A DNA stretch of 64,000 nt from Canna indica (lineage: Eukaryota > Streptophyta > Magnoliopsida > Zingiberales > Cannaceae), in the NCBI GenBank assembly GCA_034359265.1, contig CP136898.1, positions 3,412,501-3,476,500 on the forward strand, in the 5' to 3' direction. The notes beneath the pieces are model-generated. The model was not told the DNA's origin. It did no database searches and saw only the letters and a program-made list of their open reading frames with translations. Positions 46,355 through 57,387 of this stretch are shown here, piece after piece. The translations under genes were made by a program, and so were the position numbers. Each line of letters begins with the position of its first letter. Within the stretch, counting starts at the first letter, position 1.

Positions 46355-48100
46355 CAATTGCAATCAACGTCAAATCTTCTGCCTGAGTGTAGCACTTGAA
46401 AGTGCAAGCAGAGGCTTGTTCTGCTTCAAATTTTGGAATCGAAAGAAGCATCTGAAGTGGCTAGATCATCTTACAGCAGATATTGCTCAACATTTGGTAT
46501 TTGTATCAAGAGATTAATTTTGACTATTATTGAAATAGTGTTTTCTCAATCATCAATTGAGAAAATTATATTATACCCGCAATGCAGATGAATAACAAAC
46601 AATTGCTTCCATGATAAAATATCATGGTTTAAATTACTGATCTTCATTTGTATGAAGACACTATATCTTTTATAAAAGAGAAAAAATATCCTTTTTAGAT
46701 TTAATGAAATTTAGTTGAGAGATTACTTATGTTGATTAAGATTACATTTTTATATATTTTGTCAATTGATTATCATCAAGTCATGTAAAAATATAGATAT
46801 AATAAATCGACATTTATGAATAACTGAAGTTTTGGTCAAATTCTTGTTTTAGCTTATATTATGTTGATTCATGAATATTTCACTTCTCATTACATGACAA
46901 AGTAGCAATTTTGAATAAATGGACAAGAACATAAAAGTTTTTGTACTAAATATAGACTTCAGAATATATTTATACCTAAGATGTATATATCTAGATAAAT
47001 TAATTAATGGAATACTATTACAATGACATGGATTAGTATTATTATTTAGAAAACAGAATTCACATCTCATCAATCATGAGAAATGGATAAAACATGGAAA
47101 ATCAAGAGTTCGAGACAGAAAAAGCATACCCAACTCCTAGCAGGCCGCAACAACAAGCAGTGCAGCGTAGACCAAAACCTACTGATCTAGATTATAACGT
47201 GAAGTCTAACCGTCACAAGATTGCTTCTGAATTCTAATAGTCTTCTCGTGATATATATTTGATTTGTATTTTGTAACATAGAGATCGAAGTTCTTCTCTG
47301 TGTAATATGGTGGGGTTAATTAATTGAGCTGATCGTCTATTTCATTTAAATGAGTTGAAATCATTCTACAATTTTTTTACCACACTGCTCCGCCTCTGCA
47401 TATATAAATGAGCTGATTCAAATGAGAATAATGCATGCATCAGTTTAAGCTTCATCAACAAGTAGATGACGATCACTGGATTCTGACTGCAACCTGGGCG
47501 CCAACCCGTGACCACTGACAACGTCACCTCAGCTCTGTATTGGCTTCTCGCCAAGGACTTACTATTGAGGGGTGCGATTGGATGTCTCCTGCAAATGCAA
47601 CTCATCTGCCACGGAGATCATCGCTCGTGCCTCTGCTGCAGCGGTGGGTCCGAAGCCGGTGTCGGCGTGCCGCCGCTCCCATGCCGTACTGAAAACTACT
47701 ATGAGGTGAGTCAGAAGCTGCAGTCGAGTCCGCGGAGGAAACTCAGGTTCACGCCGTTAGTTCGCGAATCTAACAGCAAGGGTGGCACCGATCGAACGGT
47801 TGCTAGCATTGCTATCGATTTAACGATCGCGACGTCGCCGTTGTTTGCCCACGGAGGAGACAGGCGAGCGACCGGCACCCGCCGCAGCGGTCGTATCCTG
47901 ACTTGGAAACGAGTAATTCTACGTCCACGCATTTATTTGTACTCGGCACTCTTAACCAAATAGAATTGGTTGGAAAAGATGTTTTTTAATGGGTCCCATC
48001 GGGTGTGTTTTCATCGCAGACAGGGTAAGTTTAGAACTTTTGTTCCTGCCGAATTAGAATGATGGAATTGAATATTAATAATGACATATATATTACTCTC
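46355..48100. other. 3' flank of ABCC and upstream DNA of the NOI gene
   Basis: Up to about 47440 the DNA is AT-rich and I see no gene. From about 47440 to 47935 it becomes GC- and CpG-rich and contains an open frame of 151 codons (47508-47963, +) that resembles no family I know. It may be promoter-proximal CpG-rich DNA of the NOI gene or a decayed gene fragment. Confidence 0.45.
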
Positions 48101-48191
48101 CCTTTGAGAGAGAGACAGAGAGAGAGTTGCCCTCGTTCCCAATTCCTTACCCCTTTAGCTTGTGCGTCCCTGCGCCCCACTCTTGTCCGTC
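48100..48191 (+). promoter_or_regulatory. GA-rich leader of the NOI gene
   Basis: A GAGAGAGAGACAGAGAGAGAG stretch followed by C/T-rich sequence directly precedes the start codon. Such GA/CT runs are frequent around transcription starts and in leaders of plant genes. No TATA box is clear nearby. Confidence 0.4.
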
Positions 48192-50669
48192 ATGTCGTCG
48201 GTAAGCGATCGCATGTTCCTCTCGATTTCCAGTAAGATTTCGTGGCTCCTTTAGTTTCAAAGTTGGAGTCATCTTTAAAAAAATCGGTAGACATCAAAAA
48301 TGTCCCCCTCTTGGTTTCCTCTTCAAACTTGAAGAGTACGGTTTTGATTCTGATAAAAGATTGGGGGAACTTGCTTTCTCATGTTTGGATGAGGAATGGT
48401 AGTTCGGTCTTGATTTGATAGATTCTGGAGTTTCGTTGTCCCTTAATTTGATTTGAGAGTGAACATTTTTAGATGTATTGCAATATCGCTTACTCTTTTT
48501 GGCATGTTGCTTTTGTTTTGGATTATGTGCCTTTAGTGGTCGTTATCATTGTGGCTGTTATTGATTCGGAATTTGTGATGAATTTGATTGGTGCATATGC
48601 TAAGCATAGAGCGGTGCTGGTAGTTGGCTTGGCGTTTATAGTTTGAAATCTAGACGTCAATTAGCTGTTTGCATTAGATAGACTTTTGTTGACTCAAGGC
48701 TGGAAAGTGGAGTTGTAAGAGACATGAGGAACATAACTAGTTAGAGAGCTAATAATAGTTTTGCGTAAATAAATTGCAAAGAGCTTCACTGAATAGTAAC
48801 CAACAGACGAACTTAAGAGGTCTTCAAGTATTTGCACTAATTCGAGAGAGATGAGTTGAGATATCATGAACTGAATCGCCCCAACATTTACTATCACCTG
48901 CAGGAGATATTTGTATATGGGTAGGACTGTAATGACTGCTTAGTGTACTAGAAGATTTGGCATTTCTCTACGTGTATTTTGCTTCCATTCTACATCATTG
49001 TGCACCTTAGCTTTAAATCTCATAGAATTGTGAAAAGAGGTAAATCCTGTAATCATCATTACTTCTCATATGGCATGCTCTTTCATAGGTATCTATGATC
49101 AACTCCTTTAATGTGGACTAGGAGCTAAGCCTCTTGCTTGGACTTATGGTCCTTTATAGATCATTTTTCAAGCCTCCTATAGCATCATAAAATTCATGAT
49201 TGGTATTCCTGATTTCTTTCCACAGTTAAGTTACTATGATCTTTATACTCATTTTCATGCTGAACTTGTAACTTAATACACCAGGTTGAATATCATTGTT
49301 AAAAATCTGCTTTCCTAGCACATATGACTAATATTTCTTCTTTTGACATGCACTACAATGATAGTCTTAATGCACTAAGGTCTGTATAAAACTAATTTTT
49401 TGCACATGATCATGGAAGATTTAGCTAAGACATCTTTGGCACATGATATTCTGCCAAGAGCACTCTTCTCTAGGCCAATCAGGACTGAAATGTAGATGGC
49501 CACTTATGTCTTTCTCATTGTAGTTCCATCCTAAATTGAAACAACTATTTCTGAACTGAAATATAAAGGAATAATTTAGGGACATGATGACTTTGTAGGC
49601 AAGCCTCATGGGGAAAAAATAAATTCCTCTAGATCTCTGTTTATCTTGCCAGTATCATAATTCATGAACCTTCTCAATGCCTGTGACTTGGAAATCTGAC
49701 ACATAATTGAAGAAATTTTGTATCGCTTTTTTTCTTGTGTGCTTAATTTTCATTGCCAGACAAAGCATTTGCCATAGGTATGTAAGTAGATAGTGATGTA
49801 TATTTCTTTTTCTTGTGTACTCATTTCAGTAGAGAGAAGGTTGGATTGTCTGGCTGAATCCGATGTATATGTTAAGTTCTTATATGAAGTATGTATCTGT
49901 ATACCTATCTTGGATGATGTATGCAAAAATATTTGTCAAGAGAATGCACATATTGAGATTGATTAGTGGGAATTATCGAACAAATGGAATTGGGGATTTG
50001 TGAATAACTAGGAAACATGCTATACAGAGACCTGTAGATGCCCTTGTTAGGAGAAGTAAACCAGACCTAGCTGGAAATTATAGTTAGTAACATAGAATGG
50101 ATATTAACCAGTAAACAATTCACAGAGATTCTTCACTGTCATTGAATGACATTTTATTCAACAATGTTGAGCTAATAAAAAGAAGCTAAATTAGCTCCTG
50201 GTATGCTCGATTGATACAGCTGTTTCCTCCTTGCTTATTTACAGTTTTCGCCTTTCATAGCCAGTTAATGTCTGTGATCTTATTTCCTGAGTGTAACAGG
50301 AGAAGGGTCAAGCACTGCCCAAGTTTGGAGAGTGGGATGTTAACAATCCCGCCTCAGCTGATGGGTTCACTGTTATATTCAACAAAGCTCGAGATGAAAA
50401 GAAGACAGGTAGTAACTCAGGTGCACCAGCAACACCAACGAGAAAAGAAGTAGGTGGTTTACAGCATGATGAAACCTATCAGTATCCTAGAAAAAACGTA
50501 TGAGCCTCATCTTGCTTGTTTATATATCTGTATTATAACATGATTGTAAAATCACAGAGAGCATTTTGTTATCCATGGCACTACTCGTTTGCAACTCTTT
50601 TTCCAATGTAGACACTGATGCTTCCCTTTTGTCCATCTGATGCAGCGAAAGTGGCTTTGCTGCGGTTGA
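48192..50669 (+). CDS. NOI/RIN4-like small membrane-anchored protein
   Basis: Exons 48192-48200, 50300-50497 and 50646-50669 give 76 residues in phase 0 throughout. The protein starts [20 protein letters not shown] and continues [15 protein letters not shown], the NOI (nitrate-induced) domain PxFGxWD shared with the immune regulator RIN4, whose cleavage by bacterial AvrRpt2 occurs in this motif. The tail RKWLCCG supplies the two Cys that in RIN4-type proteins are lipid-modified for plasma-membrane attachment. A 2.1-kb first intron after only three codons is typical of this small family. A (GA)n run at about 48104-48127 lies in the probable leader. Function in this plant is inferred from family only. 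Confidence 0.9.
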
Positions 50670-51272
50670 ATGTCTGACGCTGAAGGGCTACGTATTTGGT
50701 GCTTTTTAGGTTGGGGTTGCGTGGAAAGAGAAACTTTGTTTGATCAAATAGGTTCTGCCCTTGAATTATAATATATCTGGTGCTCGTGTATGATATATAT
50801 TGACAAAAGCGAACAGATGAATGCAGAACTTTTTTCCATTTGGTTGCTTGAACGGAAGATTAACTGTTTGAATCCTTATTTTTCGGCTGCAACTTCTTGA
50901 ATTTTATGATTGTATAGATTACAATATTAAATTTCAATTTGGCATTAAACTTTAATCTTAATACTAATTTGATCACTAAACTTTTATTTAGCTCATAAAT
51001 ATAGGAATTTAACTTTTACCCATTTCTAATTTTTTTGTTGGCGTCATCTACAATTCGATTCAAATTCAATATTCACATAGACATTTATTGTCACAAATTA
51101 ATTATTTGTAAGTTTAATTTTGAAACAATTTAGACTTAAAATTAAAGAGTAAAATTGCTGCGGCTAAATTTGAGGATTAAAAGATGTTGAATTTCAAATC
51201 AAGTACACGAGTGCCAAATTTGAGAATAATGTTTGCCAAAAACAATACATAGAAATGGTTTCTGCAAGTTCA

Positions 51273-51445
51273 CCACTAAGGAAATTTTTGATAGTAATGC
51301 AATGTCCGATTTGACACTGTTGACCAAATCTGCATTGCACCAAGACCAGCGAAAGCACCACTAAAGAAAAATTTGATGGTAATGCAATATCAGATTTGAC
51401 ACTGTTGACCTAATCTGCATTGCACTAAGACCAGCAAAAACACAT
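51273..51445. repeat. 85-bp tandem duplication in the eS12 3' flank
   Basis: Two units start CCACTAAGGAAAT / CCACTAAAGAAAA (51273 and 51358) and share AATCTGCATTGCAC.AAGACCAGC. They lie 23-195 bp beyond the stop codon of the eS12 gene, so they may be part of its 3' untranslated region. Confidence 0.88.
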
Positions 51446-51467
51446 TGTAAATGCTCTGGGTTAAGAC

Positions 51468-54261
51468 TCAGTGAGACTTAACATACTCCTGAACTACATG
51501 AAGGCCCTCTGATTCTTCTCCGTAATCCTGCAAAAGAACAAAAGTAGTGCAACTTCAATTAATACAAAGTGGATGGAAGAAGACAGATGAACAATGTAAT
51601 GTGTAATCTTTTTGACTTGACCCCCTTACCTTGACAACAACACATGAGCAACCCACAACTTTTCTAGCCTTACCCTCCGAATCAATTTTGCACAACTGAA
51701 AAGTAGCAAATAAAATAAATAAATTAGCAAGTCAATAAACATTAGTCATACACAGAGAAGCAAAGTCAGATAAACTCAACTAAAAGGGCTGCATAAGAAA
51801 ATTAGGCATCTGAATTTTTTTATAAAAACCTGACAATAAATCAATAACTTTTTTTTCTTTGGAAGCCTTCGACAGTGAATCAATTGGATTTGTTTACAAT
51901 CTACAAGATGGACAGCCAATTTGGACATGATAGGAACACAATAAATTCAAACGTTCTTTGTTTTCTGAAAACAATAAAATCGTGATGCAGCTCAAGAAAA
52001 TGTCCCAAAGTTTCTAGAAATCAGACAAAAAAAATGTTGCTGCAAACATCTTTTCAATCAATTTGTGGTCATGCATCAGATGGAAAAATCTGATAAATAT
52101 ACAATCGTAACCTTCACCTAAGGTTTAAAATCTCGACCGAAACGGTACGGTAAGTCCGGTATTTACCGGTATTTTAGATTTCCGGTATACGATATACCCG
52201 ATATTTGAAAAAACCGGATATATTGTGTATACCGGGCGGTATATGGCGGTATACCGCCCATATACCGCCCGGTATGGGCGGTATATGGTGGTATGTCACG
52301 AAAAAAAAATTAAAAATAAATAAATAAATAAAAAAAACCCGGCCAGTATGCATTTTCATACCGGTCCGTACCGTGTGTCGGTACGGTACGGTACCGGTAT
52401 ATACCGGTACCGGTACCGAGATTTTAAACCATGTCCTTCACAAAGCATGTGGTCATATTAGATGGCATGGTTCGGAGCTTTGGATGACCAAAGGTGTACC
52501 GCTAATGCTTTAACATGTTAAAACACATTTTCAGACTACAGGTCAATGAGAAAGCATGAAACGAAAAAGTATGCTAGACACATAACTGCTACAAACTTAG
52601 CTAATTTGTCAGCTAAGACACCGAACCGTTACAAACTTAACCAATGTAAGCATGCACGTTATGCAGACAAATTAATGTAAAGGTCACTTACAGTGAAAAG
52701 GACAATGCAATTAACAACCATGAGAAAATTTTCAAGAAGTATTATGTAGTAGTTCAGTGAATTCACAAACATCAATTTCATTTTTTCAATTAAAATCTAA
52801 TAATAACCTGCATCATAAGGTGCTAATTGCATCTTTCGGTGCAATCAAGTGCTGCTAAATGCAGAAGAAACAAGTATTTTTAAAAGAAGATCATGGGAAA
52901 GGATTTGATGAGATTACTAACCCCTGCCCACTCTCCAAGTGTTTTGGCACTCGGTACTGTTACTAAATGCACATTATGATCAGCACAAAGTGCCTTGACA
53001 AGCTTCATGTAGTCAGCCTGGTTGCAGTCCTCAGCTAGAATGCACAGTTGTGCAGCATGCTTCTCAATTGCCTTTGCAGCTTCATGAAGTCCACGAACAA
53101 GCCCATCGTGAGCCAATGATTTCTTCATCACAAGTTGGAGGGCTGTCATCAGGTCCATGGGCTCTCCAAGGGCAGGGGCATTTTCAGCCGCAACAGCATC
53201 TTCACTGTTGTAAGTAGTATAATGTTAAGATGGATGTTCAAACTAACGAAGGTACAAACAATGAGACATAAAGACAGTTCATGAAGCTTAGAAGTAGTAA
53301 ATGTCTCTGCATGGTAATAAATTTTGACATATGAATTTGAGGAAATATTTTAATTTCTGACACAAAGTAACATATTAATTGATAAAGAACCTGAGAATGA
53401 ATTCACATTCTAGGGAAGATGATCAAAAATAGGATAAAGATACCAATAATTCAGATAAACAAGCCTTTCATCATTCTGCTGTGCATCCAAAAAAACAGAC
53501 AAAAATTCAGACATATCTTAGGTGGAGAACCAGAAAATGTCAGAGAAGATCAGGTAGCATTGCAACATGCCACACAGCAAGATAAGCAATCAGAGAACTT
53601 TGAAGACCATGGTAATGTTATCCACATCAACTTCAGATCAACCAGTTTCATCATCTTGCTTTCTTTCATGTAAAACAAGTACATTGCTTGGATGAAACAA
53701 TAAAAATACTTAACCAGAAAAATCCTTAACAGGCAAGAAAAATCATTGAACAATAAAAAATTGCCTTCAAATCTATCTGTACCACAAAATGCTTCCTTAA
53801 GAAAAGGGCAAGTGTGAATATAAGACAATCAGAGAACTTTGAAGACCATTTGTATGTGTTTATCCACATTATATTCAGATCAACAATCTTATCATTTTGC
53901 TTTTCTTTAAGCAAAACAAGAATTAAATTTTAATGCTACTAATCCAGACAACTATCAAATTATAAGACAATCAGAGAGCTTTGAAGACCATTTGTATGTG
54001 TTTATCCACATTATATTCAGATCAACAATCTCATCATTTTGCTTTGCTTTAAGCAAAACAAGAAATAAATTGTAATACTAATCCAGACGAAAATAACCAG
54101 AATCATAAAATTAAAGCATGGCCAAGCAGTAATAAAGCAATCAGCAAATCTTCACATTACAACAGAAACCAACCAAACAGCCAAATCAAAATATCTAACT
54201 CGATTAAAAGCCAAAGTAATAGACTGATACTGTCTTGGTAGTATATTACGTACGCAGACAT
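51468..54261 (-). CDS. RPS12: Small ribosomal subunit protein eS12 (RPS12)
   Basis: Cytosolic 40S ribosomal protein eS12. Exons on the minus strand: 54254-54261, 52922-53204, 51630-51695 and 51468-51527, all in phase, giving 138 residues, close to the roughly 140 usual for plants. Diagnostic stretches are [70 protein letters not shown] and the end QEYVKSH. The first exon codes only for Met-Ser and two bases. Intron 1 (53205-54253) carries three tandem box C/D snoRNA copies in the sense direction; intron 2 (51696-52921) carries a CGGTACC-family element. A TATA box and a telo-box lie before the start. No defect seen. Confidence 0.96.
52118..52432. mobile_element. CGGTACC-family element F (315 bp), eS12 intron 2
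   Basis: Ends CTAAGGTTTAAAATCTCG and CGAGATTTTAAACCAT. Flanks AACCTTCAC (52109-52117) and GTCCTTCAC (52433-52441) agree in 7 of 9 bases. It holds the GGGCGGTATA array and the CCGTGTGTCGGTACGG block in the opposite order to elements A and C, i.e. it is inserted in reverse orientation. Confidence 0.82.
53584..53661 (-). ncRNA. Box C/D snoRNA, copy 1 (eS12 intron 1)
   Basis: On the minus strand: stem AAGCAA, box C ATGATGA (53648-53654), a D'-like CTGA, box D CTGA (53590-53593) and stem TTGCTT, which pairs with the 5' stem over six bases. The guide before box D, GGTCTTCAAAGTTCT, can pair over 15 nt (one G-U) with the 25S rRNA sequence AGAACUUUGAAGGCC as I recall it. By the D+5 rule the C of AGAAC would be 2'-O-methylated. 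This copy has the best boxes and stem of the three. Confidence 0.82.
53825..53903 (-). ncRNA. Box C/D snoRNA, copy 2 (eS12 intron 1)
   Basis: Same architecture and the same guide GGTCTTCAAAGTTCT before box D (53829-53832). Box C is ATGATAA (53889-53895), one change from the consensus, and the terminal stem is weaker (GCAA with TTGT). The inner part between the boxes differs from copy 1 but almost equals copy 3. Possibly functional, possibly decaying. Confidence 0.7.
53965..54045 (-). ncRNA. Box C/D snoRNA, copy 3 (eS12 intron 1)
   Basis: Box C ATGATGA (54031-54037) and box D CTGA (53971-53974) are intact. The guide reads GGTCTTCAAAGCTCT: one base differs from the other copies and would mismatch the rRNA next to the predicted modified C. 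First to be transcribed of the three, nearest to exon 1. Confidence 0.72.
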
Positions 54262-54936
54262 CTTCTTGCGCTGGAGTAGTATCTGGAAGGAGATGATTTC
54301 AAGTAAAATGCACCGACTGAGGGGAAGACCACGCCACCACTAGGCTTCGGAGTTAGGGTTTTTGATGAAGCGGCAACTGGACAAGTACGCCACTTATATA
54401 TAGACCGAACCGGTTCAGCTCGAAGGTATTCGTACCGGTTCGAACTGGACCGGTTCTCTTTTGCTTGACACGTAACTTGTGCTTCTCTTTTTCTCACATT
54501 TATCCTCCTCCGAGGGCCTCCGATGGAGCTCTTTCCTAGGGTTTCTTGCTTTGGTAGATTGGCTTAAAGCTTCCAATCTTGAGGTATCGCATGGAACTCA
54601 ATTACGGCTAACAAATTAGGGTTTGGTGTCAATAGAACTATCAAAATTTTTGAGGTTTCTTCCATTACTGATTCGTATGAAGATTTTTCGTAGTTTTAAA
54701 ATGTTTAGGTGTTAGGACTTTGATTTGATTCTTCGTTTCTGCTGTTTTCCGTCGATTAGGTTCAGGTTCTTTTTTCCTTTTTTTCTTTTCTCCACTCATC
54801 TCTTAGTTGCTTCGATAACCTAGTTCTTAATTATTGAAATTTCCGATTAAAAAGGGGATCTTTGAGGTTTTGCACCAGTTTTAGGCTATAAAGGAGTCAG
54901 CTTCAAGTGTAAATTAGTTCCAGGCTCGAGTTCTTA
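54262..54936. promoter_or_regulatory. Divergent intergenic promoter, eS12 / F-box-WD40
   Basis: The start codons of the two genes are 675 bases apart, facing outwards. Besides the eS12 telo-box there are further TAGGGTTT words at about 54537-54544 and 54616-54624, in the orientation of the F-box gene's leader. Both genes may share regulatory sequence; whether they are co-regulated is inference. Confidence 0.55.
54353..54402 (-). promoter_or_regulatory. eS12 core promoter: TATA box and telo-box
   Basis: On the minus strand TATATATAA (54394-54402) is followed about 33 bases later by AAACCCTAA (54353-54361), a telo-box. Telo-boxes near the transcription start are a known mark of plant ribosomal-protein and translation genes. 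Transcription would start near 54365, giving a leader of about 100 bases. Confidence 0.7.
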
Positions 54937-56631
54937 ATGGCCTTAGAGTGCCCGGAAGTAGAGGAATCATCACTGAAGAAGTTTGTCGATGGTTCTAGGT
55001 GCGAAGAAGTTCCTTTGGCTCGAGTCACCTCCCCTGTTCTTTGTTCTGCTGCAAAACCTCAGTGCAGTAAGAGTTCTATCAGCGGAAGTATTTTACTAGA
55101 ACCTATTTCCTGCCTGCCACTGAAGAAGGGTGACTCCAAGTCCGGGACAACGACCACTGTCGGCTCAGGTCCTAATGCTCACCCCCGGTCCTTTACTGAG
55201 CTTCCTGCGGCCTTGGTTTATGAGATTCTTCAGCGTCTTGATGCCAAGGAACTCGGAGTGTTGTCCTGTGTCTCTCCTCTTCTCAATAGTCTAATATCTG
55301 ATCACCATGGTTGGAAGGATTCCTATTTCCAGAGATGGGGATCTCCCCTAGGTCTGCAAGCTCCTGCTGGGCCTGGCTTACAGAACCAGAAGTCTTGGAA
55401 GGAGCTTTTTGTAGAAAGGGAGTTCAGGTGCAAGTCATTCATGGGGCGGTTCAGCATAGATACCCTCCATGGCCACAGTCAAGCTGTCCGTGCTGTATTT
55501 CTTCTCCTACCAGCAAAACGTATCTTTACTGGAGGGTATGATCAGATCATTCGCATGTGGGACATGGAAGAAGGTTTGTCAATTGCTGTGTCTCGCCCAC
55601 TTGGTTGCACTATTCGAGCGATTACTGCTGATTCTGAGATCTTGGTAGCTGGGGGAACAAGTGCATTTCTCCACTGCTGGAAAGCAATTGACGGACACCC
55701 ACACCTGTTTGACATCGTGGGTTCCTCTGCAAACCATAACTCCAGATTTCGCCTCTGCGGACATGAAGGTCCTGTGACTTGCCTTGCTTTGGATTCTACT
55801 AGAATTTATAGTGGTTCCTGGGATATGTGCATTCGTATATGGGACCGAGTTCATTTGAAGTGCTTGAGGACACTGAATCATGAAGATTGGGTGTGGTCTC
55901 TTGCTCCTCGTGGGGGCACCATTGCTAGCACAGCTGGTAGAGATGCCTATGTTTGGGATATTGATAGTGGAACCTTGATAAATGTTATCCGCAATGCTCA
56001 TGTGGGTAATGCATATTCATTGACTCGAAATCATCAGGGAGATATTTTATTTACTGGAGGTGAAGATGGTTCAATTCACATGTATGAGCTTTGTGATAAT
56101 TTTCATGTAGGACATATGAAACCAACTGCAACTTGGATTCCACACACAGGCGCTGTTCATTCACTTGCCTTTGAGTTTCCATGGGTTGTGTCATCTTCAA
56201 GTGATGGGAGAATTGCTCTAATTGATGTGAGGAAGTTGTTGAAGTCTGGTCATTCAGCCTTAATGCAGCATTCCAAGGTCAAGTATTCCATTCGAAATGT
56301 TGTGGAACCACCTCAAAGAATGTTACATGGCTTTGGTTGCAATCTATTCTCTATAGCCATTGGTGCGAATAGGATTGTATGTGGTGGTGAGGAAGGAGTT
56401 GTTAGGATCTGGAACTTTTCACAGGCATTAGAGATTGAAAAGAGGGTCCAAGCACTTAGAGGTGTTAGGCTAGAGAACCGGATGAGGCGGCGCAAAGCCC
56501 AAATACAGATGAGTGGTAATGGTTCACGGTCTGATCAGTGTTTGTCTGCATCAAGAAAGAATCAGCTGAATGGGGATTGCAGTGGTGTTTGGCGTGAAAA
56601 GCGCAGCAATAGTGGAAAGCTTAAGGGCTAA
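54937..56631 (+). CDS. F-box/WD40-repeat protein (At5g21040/FBX2-like)
   Basis: Single uninterrupted frame of 564 residues. An N-terminal Ser-rich region (1-80) is followed by an F-box (about 83-135; FTELPAALVYEILQRLDAKE, LSCVSPLLNSL) which in SCF ubiquitin ligases binds SKP1. From about 178 to 515 WD40 repeats follow: GGYDQIIRMWD, SGSWDMCIRIWD, AGRDAYVWD, GGEDGSIHMYE, SSSDGRIALID and GGEEGVVRIWN, forming the substrate-binding propeller. The tail is basic (RMRRRKAQIQ) and Ser-rich. It resembles the Arabidopsis intronless gene At5g21040 (FBX2), linked to phosphate-starvation responses; that role is only transferred by similarity. The start chosen is the first Met of the frame, 675 bases from the eS12 start. 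Confidence 0.93.
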   Translation: MALECPEVEESSLKKFVDGSRCEEVPLARVTSPVLCSAAKPQCSKSSISGSILLEPISCLPLKKGDSKSGTTTTVGSGPNAHPRSFTELPAALVYEILQRLDAKELGVLSCVSPLLNSLISDHHGWKDSYFQRWGSPLGLQAPAGPGLQNQKSWKELFVEREFRCKSFMGRFSIDTLHGHSQAVRAVFLLLPAKRIFTGGYDQIIRMWDMEEGLSIAVSRPLGCTIRAITADSEILVAGGTSAFLHCWKAIDGHPHLFDIVGSSANHNSRFRLCGHEGPVTCLALDSTRIYSGSWDMCIRIWDRVHLKCLRTLNHEDWVWSLAPRGGTIASTAGRDAYVWDIDSGTLINVIRNAHVGNAYSLTRNHQGDILFTGGEDGSIHMYELCDNFHVGHMKPTATWIPHTGAVHSLAFEFPWVVSSSSDGRIALIDVRKLLKSGHSALMQHSKVKYSIRNVVEPPQRMLHGFGCNLFSIAIGANRIVCGGEEGVVRIWNFSQALEIEKRVQALRGVRLENRMRRRKAQIQMSGNGSRSDQCLSASRKNQLNGDCSGVWREKRSNSGKLKG

Positions 56632-57129
56632 AGATACAGAATCCTTTTCTGGTACTTCATTGGATGTTGTAAAAATTATACTGTCAACCTTTACTTTAGC
56701 TGGGGTACATAGTGTTTTTCTTTGATTTGTGCCCATCATGTTCTTCATGCATTTGATCATTTTCCATTTACAATTTTTGACACTTTAGTTAGCAATGTTC
56801 TATTTAGATCTTGCACTTGTATTTTTCTTTCATATATTTCAATATTTGTAAGGGAACCTAGCTTACATTTTTTTAATATACAATTGATGTATGGATTACC
56901 ACCTTGTGTTTCTTTCAAAAAATGCAGGAAAGGTTTGTAATTTACATTTATCCTATATTTCTTATTGAAATATGCACATTGAAAATAGTGATTAAAAAAA
57001 TGAATAATTATATTAAAATTATAACCCAAGTAAGTCTTGAACTTAAGACCTCCTAAATTTCATCCATCCCTCTGACCACAAATCCAACACTATATTTTAT
57101 CAAAATGTGTACTATAAATATATATTTAA

Positions 57130-57325
57130 TTTAAAATCGGGTTGGGTCGGGTTAAACAAGGTTTTCACCCGAACCCGATCCGATCCGATCCGAAATAATA
57201 GACAAAATTTTCAAAAATAATACCCGACCCGACCCGATATATCCGAATAGCCTGATCCGAAATGAGTTTTCGGGTCGGTTTTTCAAGTATTTTCGGATCG
57301 GATTTTGGTCAGCCCTACTCGTAAC
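57130..57325. repeat. Right part of a hAT-type repeat
   Basis: GACCCGA / TCGGGTCGG words like those in 7881-8338, ending GGTCAGCCCTA. A matching left end is not visible, so this is probably a truncated copy. The preceding stretch 56632-57130 is the 3' flank of the F-box gene without further genes. Confidence 0.5.
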
Positions 57326-57387
57326 TTTGAACCAAATGCTGCCTTGTTCTGGAATAGGAAATGCCCACAAGGCAAAATAACCGATAA

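Noticed and set aside
50409..50420. Possible 12-bp intron in the NOI gene (GT...AG after the ACAG at 50408)
   Set aside because: Far too short for an intron, and the frame is open straight through to a proper donor at 50498.
53550..53914. Overlapping antisense and sense frames of 60-92 codons in eS12 intron 1
   Set aside because: They run through the snoRNA copies and their spacers and resemble no protein.
53584..54045. Simple tandem repeat without function
   Set aside because: Boxes C and D and the rRNA-complementary guide are kept while the spacers differ, which fits snoRNA genes better than a passive repeat.
55579..56001. 140-codon antisense frame over the F-box/WD40 gene
   Set aside because: Shadow of the sense WD40 coding sequence.
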